Of a stretch of 64,000 nucleotides of DNA, positions 56,147-64,000 are shown in pieces. The position numbers and the translations under genes were made by a program. The stretch is taken from the NCBI GenBank assembly GCA_026929865.2, contig CM049417.1, positions 21,081,501 to 21,145,500 on the forward strand. Direction: 5' to 3'. The stretch is from Hyperoplus lanceolatus. Lineage: Eukaryota; Chordata; Actinopteri; Uranoscopiformes; Ammodytidae. Below the pieces are notes generated by a model. That model had not been told where the DNA came from, did no database searches, and saw nothing but the letters and a program-made list of their open reading frames with translations. The first letter of the stretch is position 1. Every line of letters starts with the position of its first letter.

Positions 56147-56486
56147 TTTATTTATTCAATTATTTACATGATACTCTTGTTGGGCCTACATAATATAATG
56201 TGGTGTGAGGAATACTGGCTTACACTACATTTTTCAATAAATGCTCTACTACAATATTAACAAGTAACAACATAAAGCAGCGCTGTAACAATCAAAGAAA
56301 AGAGAGCACTGCTCCTGAATATCTGACTCTGACCTTAGCAAGAATGTCTAGGAAGTATATATGTTCTGACAACACAGATGTCAGAGGGGACCCACAGGAC
56401 CCAAGGCTAGCCATAGGGCTGTGTGTGTGTGTGGGGGGGGGGGGGGGGGCTGAGTTAATGTAGGCTAGGGCCAGTAAGGGAGGAGG
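56147..56486 (-). other. Probable 3' UTR of the MRH-protein gene
   Basis: This is the sequence downstream of the HSEL stop on the minus strand. It includes a TG run and an uninterrupted G tract (about 56419-56450). The reverse complements of two AATAAA hexamers lie at 56147-56152 and 56151-56156. The extent is inferred from those signals only. Confidence 0.4.
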
Positions 56487-56624
56487 TCACAGTTCACTGT
56501 GTATGCCCGGCTGCTTTAGAACTGGCTGACAGGCCACAGGAGTCTGAAAGTCCATGATGTACTGGCATTTGCTGGGCTCCTTCACCGATCGTAAGGCTGT
56601 CTCCGTTCCGCATGTCAGCGTGAC
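56487..56624 (-). CDS. Terminal exon of a glucosidase II beta (PRKCSH)-like MRH protein
   Basis: Read on the minus strand, a 45-codon frame follows TTTTTCTAG at 56625 and ends in TGA at 56489-56487. It encodes VTLTCGTETALRSVKEPSKC, then QYIMDFQTPVACQP, and ends GIHSEL. The pattern Cys - GTET - EPS(K/R)C - Y-(I/L)-M - TP-x-A-C is the end of the mannose-6-phosphate-receptor homology domain of glucosidase II beta. That protein retains the catalytic alpha subunit in the ER and binds mannose on N-glycans. HSEL resembles the HDEL retrieval signal of that protein. Upstream exons should lie at higher coordinates on the minus strand, but I could not find them before 64000, so the last intron may exceed 7 kb. 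It could be prkcsh itself or a paralogue; no symbol is given for that reason. Confidence 0.68.
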   Translation of the reverse strand, partial: VTLTCGTETALRSVKEPSKCQYIMDFQTPVACQPVLKQPGIHSEL

Positions 56625-57274
56625 CTAGAAAAAGGACAAAGAAAAAGTAAAGTTGAGGTGGTGCACCGAGAGAGAAGAGCCCTTCAAGCCTGAGTCAAAA
56701 GTCATGCTGGGTTTGATCTGCTATAGACTGATAATGCCGTCCTCCCTCTTGTTTCCACTGATTTTCCTTGAAGAAATGGGACTAGAACTACAAATGATTA
56801 TGCCAAAAGAAATGCAGTACTCGTGGAGCTGGTGATTCAAACATAATCCTATCTGTTCTCCAATAAAATGGTCGCAGTGCACGTGAAGAGAAACTTCATC
56901 CTTCAGCCTAGCCTCGCCATCTGCGTTGACACTGTTGCATTCTGGGACATCAGCGCTGTAGTCCACCATGTGGACAGGCGGAGGATGTGATCACCGCTGT
57001 CAGGACTTTTAACAGGTGACTTTGAAGCCCTCAGAGTGGAAGGGGAAATAAAAAAAGAATTTATTTTAGTGGGTTCCATAGCAACCACTAACATTATACT
57101 GCACTCTGAACAAAAGTACCTGGAGAGGGAGAGAGATGGGAACCTGACAGCTTTTATTGTGCTCAACTTTCTGGCTGCTATACGCCGTGATTTGGTTTTC
57201 TCCTGTACTTTGAATAGAAATGAAAGTCTTTTGTTATGTTACTTAGTATCTCTATGCACAGATATACTGAATGG

Positions 57275-57320
<46 letters not shown>

Positions 57321-57704
57321 CTAGGTGAGACAAAGTGTTTTCTTAAGTGTGTATGTGTAATTATTGGGCGATACACATTTGACTTTCAGGTGCCAGAGCC
57401 ATGGATCTGTGTTGGGGTCAAGAAAGATTGTATTTGTATGAATCTAATGCAGCCCAGATGATGTCATAGTGATGTCATCAGGGTTGTCTATGTGTGGAGT
57501 CCAACAGAGTGGCAGAAAGTGTCTTTTTAAATTTGCGTTTGAGTTGCATTGTGGGAAATGTTTCTAGAGCCGGGCACATACTAGGGACCATAAATCAGGA
57601 CAGTTTGGCTTCTGCTGAAAATATGTGATAATGGTCCGTTTCAATTTTGTCCATTCACTTTGTAATTTGTCTCTGGCAAGTCCCACAACGTTTTACTATG
57701 TCCC
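56625..57704 (-). other. Probable intron of the MRH-protein gene
   Basis: No second exon of the gene was recognised. A (TG)n microsatellite lies at 57276-57317. Confidence 0.4.
57276..57317. repeat. (TG)n microsatellite
   Basis: Pure TG run of about 42 bp. Confidence 0.97.
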
Positions 57705-57708
57705 TTAA

Positions 57709-58044
57709 CCCATTGATGATTGATCAATCTAGGATGCATGTCCTTAATGCCTGAGGGTTTTCTGAAAAAATAGTATGAATTGTAAAGTTTACCAAAACCT
57801 TAATATCTAAACCTGTGTAGCACATAGAAACATGAAATAAAATACATTTAAAAGGTAAGGTTCACAGGTTTTATTTAAACATGCTCCCTTAGCGCTTACA
57901 AACCAACACATTTTTCTAAAAATCGTCAAAATTAGATGGGGGAGAAAAAAAAGAATAAATAATATAAAATATTTAAAAATAATGTGCTAAATGAGGTTAT
58001 AATCCTGCTTCCTTTTAGCATGGATAGTAGTGACTGAGTGTGCA
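57709..58044. mobile_element. Second copy of the TTAA/CCCATTGATGA element end
   Basis: It starts CCCATTGATGA directly after TTAA (57705-57708). It matches 14723-15032 closely, including GGATGCATGTCCTTAATGCC and AGCATGGATAGTAGTGACTG. Similarity stops at about 58044, where L1 sequence begins. The opposite end was not found in the window. Confidence 0.82.
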
Positions 58045-60607
58045 ATAATCCCATCCATACTCGATACTACATCAGGTTTAATAACAAATAACTCACAGGA
58101 CATAAATAATGTATTCCATAATTTTTACAACAATCTTTACTCCTCAGATCACAATCCCAGCCAATCAGAAACAGACCTCTTCCTTAACAACCTCCACCTG
58201 CCAACACTATCTATAGAACAAGCCAACTTTTTAAATGCACACCTTACCTCAGAAGAACTACATAAAGCACTGAACACAATGCCAAACCAAAAATCACCCG
58301 GACCTGACGGACTACCTGCCGAATTTTACAAACACTTCTGGAAAACATTATCACCACTCTTTTACAGAGTAACCACGGAAATAAAGACCACCTCCACTAT
58401 ATCCACACATATGAACACTGCCATAATCACTCTAATATTAAAACCCAATAAAGACCCTACCCACCCTTTAAGCTATCGACCCCTCTCACTAATTAACACA
58501 GACTTAAAATCATTACTAAAGCAATAGCAACAAGAATTGAAACGGTCACCCCACTGCTAATCCACTCCGACCAGACAGGCTTTATAAAAAATAGACACGC
58601 TTCCGATAACATCCGCAAACTCTTCAACTTAATTAATATATCACAAAAAAAACAAGACAAGACCATACTTTTATCACTAGACGCAGAAAAAGCATTTGAC
58701 AAAGTAAACTGGACCTTTCTATTTAACAACCTGCACAAATTTGGTTTTGGAGAGTCGTTCATCCACTGGATAAAAACATTGTACACCTCACCTAGAGCTA
58801 CAATAGTCACAAATGGGATCACCTCTCCAAGTTTTACACTTAAAAAGGAACCAGACAAGGGTGCCCACTCTCCCCATCTTTATTCGCTATCTTTATTGAA
58901 CCACTGGCTGCAGCAATACGACAAAACAATAAAATTGAAGGCATTATGAATGATAACTCAGAACACAAACTTAGTCTTTATGCAGATGATTTATTATTAT
59001 ACTTACGAAACCCCTCCACGTCACTTAAAGAAACTTTCACAACTATAAACAAATTCTCCTCAATCTCTCACTATACAATAAATTGGAAAAAAGAAACCAT
59101 CCTATCCTTATCTGAAGACCGATGGGATGCTGCAGCTCAAAATATCTCTCCGCCACTTAGCAATGGCAATATAAAATATCTAGGTATCACCATCTCCCCC
59201 AGGCTGTCAGAGTTATTTTCCTTCAATTACTCCCCTCTACTAAAAAACATAGAAGATGATTTAAAACGTTGGACCAAATTATCCCTCACTCTTATTGGAC
59301 GTATTGCAACAGTTAAAATGAAAACTTTACCCCAGATTAATTATTTATTTTCACTACTCCCCATCACTCACACTAACAAATGGTTTCAAACACTGGACAC
59401 ACTAACAACTCAATTTTATTGGAAAAACAAAAAACCCAGGATCTCACATTCAACATTACAAAAAGGAAAATCACAAGGCGGCCTCGAAGCACCAAACTTT
59501 CTTCATTATTTCCTGTCAAATCAACTGCAATACCTACAGTATATAAATGGACTCAAAAGGACAATAACTCATGGATAGAATTAGAACAACAATTATGTAA
59601 AACTATATCTCTTGCAGACCTTCCGTTCATACCTCAATCCATCCAAAAACTGGATTTATACAAGAATATCACAATCTCCTCAACTCTGACAGCATGGTGG
59701 AAAACACATAAAATCATGAAATTACAACTAGCACCACGCAGATACACCCCAATCTGGCACAATCTGGACCTCCTGCAGCACAACACCACTATATACTTTC
59801 CATCATGGCAAAACAAGGGAATCACCCACCTCCATCATTTATTTCAAAATAACCAATTCATATCATTCAACTCACTTATCCAGAAGTACGGGGTTGACCA
59901 ATTCCTTCACTATCAACAAATAAAATCCATAATCAAATCCAAAATCAATATAACCAACAATACACTTTTGCCATCAGAATTAACAGATGAAATTCTTAAA
60001 ATTACCAACTCAAAAAAAAATTATCTCAAAACTTTATAAACTCATATCCATATCAGATACTTCTATACCACTTCCAAACATAAAATGGGAAAGAGACTTG
60101 GACCTTCCAAACAACCCCGACTTCTGGATACAGATTAATAAAAACATCTTCTCAATGACCGCTAACACAAATTTGCAGCTTATACAATATAAAACCATAC
60201 ACAGAACGCACTTCACCCAAGGGAGAATGCACAAAATGGGATTAGTCAATACAGATATTTGTTCACAATGCACTCTTGACAACACGGATGACTATTTACA
60301 TGCCACCTGGAACTGCGAACCAGTATATTCACTTTGGAAGGCAGTCACGGAAAAACTTTCATCTATCTTGGGCTGTAGCATCCCACTTTCCCCAAAGCTA
60401 TGCTTGCTCGGAGATCTATCTCAAGTAACCATTCCAACCAAATATAACAATCCATTACTCATCTCTCTAACTATCGCCAAGAAAATAATCTTTCTTAACT
60501 GGAAATCCAAAAAAAACTGCCATATTATCCACTGGTTCAACTTAATCATAGAATACATCTCAATAGAAAGAATTACAGCCGAAAAAAAACAATATATCAG
60601 CCTTTAA
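58045..60607 (+). pseudogene. L1-type ORF2 (reverse transcriptase to C-terminus), frameshifted
   Basis: Motifs in order: KSPGPDGLPAEFYKHFW and YRPLSLINTDLK (58030-58527 frame), then in another frame DQTGFIKNRHASDNIRKLFN, LLSLDAEKAFDKVNWTF and a QGCPLSPSLFA-like stretch. Next come LSLYADDLLLYLRN (about 58972-59013) and the thumb region with IKYLGITISP. The C-terminal part changes frame near 59575 and 60030. It has a CSQCTLDNTDDYLHATWNC motif (60257-60317), the Cys/His knuckle seen near the end of L1 ORF2 proteins, and ends KKQYISL. At least three frame changes make it inactive. The YADD catalytic box is intact. Confidence 0.85.
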
Positions 60608-61120
60608 TGAAACTTGGAATATATTTACAACCCATTTACACCCCATACAAAATCAAATTTAAGCTAAAACCACGTACACGACTACATAACTACACACCCG
60701 ACCACGAATAATGTCTACAATACAAAAATACATATCAACCCAGTAATATTTTCCTTCTCTCTCTCCTTTTCCCCTAAACACAATAACAACATAAGATAAC
60801 CTTGCTCTCACCTATCTATGATTATGACTTTCATTTTTATCATTTGTTTATCAGTATTGTCTATGGATAACGATAACTATATTTCAACACCGTCTCCCTT
60901 GTTGTATATAATTGTTCATCATTAACTATGCTTGTTTTTGCAAAACATTTATTTTATTATTATTTTTTTTTTTTATCGCTCTTTCTCAATTATCTAATTA
61001 CCTTATGACAACATTTAAAACTGTCGATCAAAAGTCTAAAATACCATAATGGAAACTAATAATATTCAAACAACCCAAAATGCCTTTTTATCATTACTGT
61101 TATTATTATGATGATTATTC
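58045..61120 (+). mobile_element. L1-clade LINE, 5'-truncated
   Basis: Reverse transcriptase and downstream domains of an L1-type ORF2 run from 58045 to 60607, followed by an A/T-rich 3' UTR. The endonuclease domain and 5' end are missing, as is usual for truncated L1 insertions. The 3' UTR segment 60685-61115 recurs at 62190-62635. Confidence 0.85.
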
Positions 61121-62123
61121 ACTTTTTTTTTTTTTGTAACATATGTTAGTATATGTGTGTACATGAACGTGTGTATGTTCCTGTATAAGTAGTAGAGATC
61201 TTTGAGAGACCAAATAAGCATTTTAATTATTATTTTTTTTTTATTTACTTTTCTTTCTTTATTATTTTTTTTCTCTCTGATAACGAGTAACAGCAATTCT
61301 GTGGTTTTACTTAAATATATTCATAATAGCGTAGCAATTTTTATAAACTTATCAACACTAACACAGAAACAAACAATACTTTCTGTCATTACCTCTCTGT
61401 AGCAACTACTACAGGATTTCTAGTTGCTTAAGCCAAACTCACCAAGTACCACCATCCAACCCTAACACACACACACACACCCACATTTTTACTTATATTT
61501 ATTTTATCAGCCGTGTTTCCATTTGTTTAGTTAGATCTGAAGTTATTTTCTTCCTCATTCTCCTGTTAAAAATAATACATTACTACCGTTTATTTATCTT
61601 TATCGATCTCTTGCTTTCAAAACTTTTAAATCTCCAGGTAAGATGAGGAGAGTGTGGGGAGAGGGAGCAAATAACCACAATTTCACAATTTCACCAAAAT
61701 TAAATACAAGCTGTATCCTCCTCCCATATGGACAGGCCTCCTCCTAAAGGGTCTGGGGGCTGTTCTGATTGGTGACTGGGTAGTGCAACCTGGAGCAGCA
61801 AGTCTTCTCCCCAGGGTTTGAAGGACAGGAACTTCCCTGAGCTCATACAGCTTGATAGAATTGATTAAAATATAAAAAAAAGAAAAAAAGGTTAAAAGGA
61901 AAAAAAAAAATAATAATAATAATTGAGTGGAAATAATAATGGTAATAATAACAATTTTGAATAAAATAAATAATTGTTGTTTGTGCTCTATCTCCTCGCC
62001 CTCCTCGTCTTCTGCAGGACTGAATTGAAGGCTAGAGAGTCGACTATTTACTCTATATTTATTTATTTTTGTCTCAAGTAATATTTCTACTATTATTAAT
62101 TATTTAATATTTTCTTTTTTATT

Positions 62124-62165
<42 letters not shown>

Positions 62166-62189
62166 TTAGATATTTTCTCTTCTGTCTTC
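61121..62189. other. A/T-rich sequence between two L1 3' UTR copies
   Basis: Simple T- and A-rich sequence with a (TA)n run at 62127-62162. A GC-richer patch at about 61715-61850 is unlike its surroundings, but I cannot assign it. Confidence 0.4.
62127..62162. repeat. (TA)n microsatellite
   Basis: Pure AT dinucleotide run of about 36 bp. Confidence 0.95.
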
Positions 62190-62640
62190 ACTAACCACAC
62201 GCCCGACCACAAATAACATCTTCAATACAAAATACATATCAACCCAGTAACATTCCCTTTCTCTCTCCCTCCCCCCTTTACTCAATAACAACACAAGATA
62301 ACTTTTAATTTTTTTTTTCTGCTCTTATTTATCTATTATTATGACTCTTATTTCTATCATTTTTGTTTATCAGTATTGCCAATATGGATAACGATAGCCA
62401 TTTTTCAACACGGTCTCCCTTATAACTGCTCACATCATTTACTATGCTTGTTTTTGCAAAACTTTTTTTTATTTTTTATTATTGATTTCTCTCTCCCAAT
62501 TATCTAATTACCTTATGACTACATTGCAAACTGTGGATCAAAAGTCTAAAATACCATAATGGAAATTATTACTATTTAAACAACCGAAAATGCCATTCTT
62601 ATCATTACATTCTTATGATGATTATTAATTTCTTAGTACT
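62190..62640 (+). mobile_element. Second copy of the L1 3' UTR
   Basis: It matches 60685-61115 in order and orientation, about 1.5 kb downstream. Shared blocks include ACATATCAACCCAGTAA, TTTATCAGTATTG and AAAAGTCTAAAATACCATAA. It could be a second very short L1 insertion or a local tandem duplication. Confidence 0.8.
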
Positions 62641-62706
62641 GATTTATAATTTATTTTTAATTTTTAATTTTATTTTTTAATTTATTTTTTGTTGTTTATA
62701 TGTATG

Positions 62707-62709
<3 letters not shown>

Positions 62710-62791
<82 letters not shown>

Positions 62792-62798
62792 ACACACA
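62710..62798. repeat. (CA)n microsatellite
   Basis: About 89 bp of CA repeats with a few CG steps near the end, directly after the second L1 3' UTR copy. Confidence 0.97.
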
Positions 62799-64000
62799 TC
62801 ATGATCGTCATATGATCAGGAAGTTTTGACATTTTGTTTAAAGGTGAAACATTACAATATTATACAATATTATCATGGCCAATACACAATAGTATATAAA
62901 TCCAGCCTGATTTGCAATAGACTGGAATTCTCCATCGACAAAGGAGCTGAGTTGTGCTAGCTGTAGCGTAAGCTCAATGCTCACATGTAACAGTCACACA
63001 GCAGCACATTGAATTAAATTTACAGCTGAAACAGTTGAGTCCCCCCCTCCCCCTTCCCCACAGACTCTGGAGATACACTGCACGCTGCTTGAATTTGGAT
63101 TACCTCGACATCCACCACTGAAACAATACATCACGGAGTCCCAGCGCTCCAGTGTGTTTTTCACTGCCGAAAGAGAAGAGAACTAACCCACCGACGAGGT
63201 TCAGCCTTTCAAATATAATGAGCGTTCTGACTTCTGACGAGACTTCATTTATGCAGACTGCATAGCGGTTAGGGGGTCGTATCAAAGGGATTCAATTTAG
63301 TCTTTTCAAAGGAGGGCCCCTGGACGGCATGAGCACATATGCTCAAACAACATTTATTGGACTTGGATTGGGAAGAGGGGGCCAGGCGCAGAGAAAATAA
63401 GATGATTATATGTGCTACATTTTTAATTGAGTAAAAGTTCTCGCACACAAAAAATGTAAATGGATCACGTCTACGATGAAGTGGATAGAGGGCTGGGGGG
63501 GAGGTACTGGGGAACTAGGGAGAAGAGTAGAAGAAGAGAAAGCTGCAAACCGGAGCACCATTAACCATAAACCAATGAAGACTGACAGAGGCAAAGCTAG
63601 TCAGCTTCCATCACTGGGCTTCAAACAGAACATCTTCTAGCCATGCTGTGTTGCAGCTTTAAAGGTGCTCAAAAGAAGCGCACCTTAGGGGTGACGTCAT
63701 GTCACACACACAGACAATTGTCAATGAACTGATTAGCGGGGGTGGGGGTTATATAGGGACCTTCTGAATTGTTTGAATGTTGATTGTTGATTAATGTGAC
63801 CAAGTCTCATGCGAAGAGAGAAAATAAATGAAAACTAAAGAGAATTCCAGTTTCTGTCGTCCTTGTTAAAATGTCCTGCAATATGCTGCTGCTGAGTGGG
63901 GCTATGAGGACTGATCGGCTCACTAAACTCCCCCATTGTGGAGATGCACATGCAGAGCGGGGCATTGCAGAGAGAGCAGGCTGGTTGAGAAGATGGCTCC
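62799..64000. other. Unassigned sequence at the window end
   Basis: No exon of the MRH-protein gene and no repeat terminus was recognised. It may be intron of that gene. Confidence 0.35.

Noticed and set aside
56721..57166. Frames considered as upstream exons of the MRH-protein gene
   Set aside because: They lack the expected MRH cysteines and the W-G-P motifs of glucosidase II beta, and show no good splice borders.
41370..57480. GATGTCATC(A/T)GGGTT motif shared by about 41390-41405 and 57470-57487
   Set aside because: The match is short, and I could not extend it into a defined repeat.
62799..64000. Remaining half of the piggyBac-like element interrupted at 58044
   Set aside because: No sequence matching 15033-16239 was found after the L1 copies, so the element may be truncated or continue beyond the window.

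Overview
This window is vertebrate nuclear DNA, almost certainly from a ray-finned (teleost) fish. The evidence is spliced exons with GT..AG borders, long AT-rich introns, many CA/GT and TA microsatellites, and a dense load of fish-type mobile elements (hAT, Tc1/mariner, piggyBac, RTE, L1, L2 LINEs, tRNA-derived SINEs, a solo LTR). There are no operons, CRISPR arrays or prokaryotic features.

Two host genes are visible. The first is the 3' part of a neuronal ELAV/Hu RNA-binding protein gene on the + strand, best matched to elavl2 (HuB). It has five coding exons (9205-9308, 14236-14389, 17095-17320, 17734-17772, 19041-19371), then a 3' UTR of about 2.2 kb ending near an AATAAA at 21583. The 5' exons lie upstream of the window. 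The second is the terminal coding exon (56487-56624, minus strand) of an ER mannose-6-phosphate-receptor-homology (MRH) protein. It resembles the C-terminus of glucosidase II beta (PRKCSH) and ends in HSEL. The genes are tail to tail, about 34.5 kb apart. From memory, human ELAVL3 and PRKCSH are also tail-to-tail neighbours, so this may be an ohnologous copy of the same pair.

Most of the rest is transposon archaeology, and many insertions can be resolved to the base from target-site duplications. Region 1-4.5 kb: two hAT-type elements, one carrying a nested repeat. 4.68-7.90 kb: a full-length RTE-clade LINE with a 13-bp duplication and one apparent frameshift. 9.8-12.5 kb: three hAT elements nested in each other inside an elavl2 intron. 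14.0-16.2 kb: a SINE 64 bp from a splice acceptor and a TTAA-flanked piggyBac-like element. 24.9-25.5 kb: a small AGCCTGG-ended element with an exon-like reading frame. 26.8-30.0 kb: an L2-type LINE and an unclassified multi-unit repeat. 32.1 kb: a 25-bp minisatellite. 33.0-39.2 kb: a Tc1 element interrupted by a decayed piggyBac element, with a third element at its end. 42.9-46.5 kb: three adjacent elements, including an inverted copy of the repeat at 3 kb. 49.0-52.3 kb: a jockey/CR1-group LINE fragment and a Tc1 element split by a 935-bp insertion. 54.1 kb: a solo LTR. 57.7-62.8 kb: a second piggyBac-like end, an L1-clade LINE, and a tandem copy of its 3' UTR.

No wholly new gene system is evident. 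The strongest leads are the conserved-looking gene pair, the dated order of nested insertions, the exon-carrying element at 24.9 kb, and the multi-unit repeat at 28.4-30 kb. Family names rest on motif recognition by eye, not on database searches.
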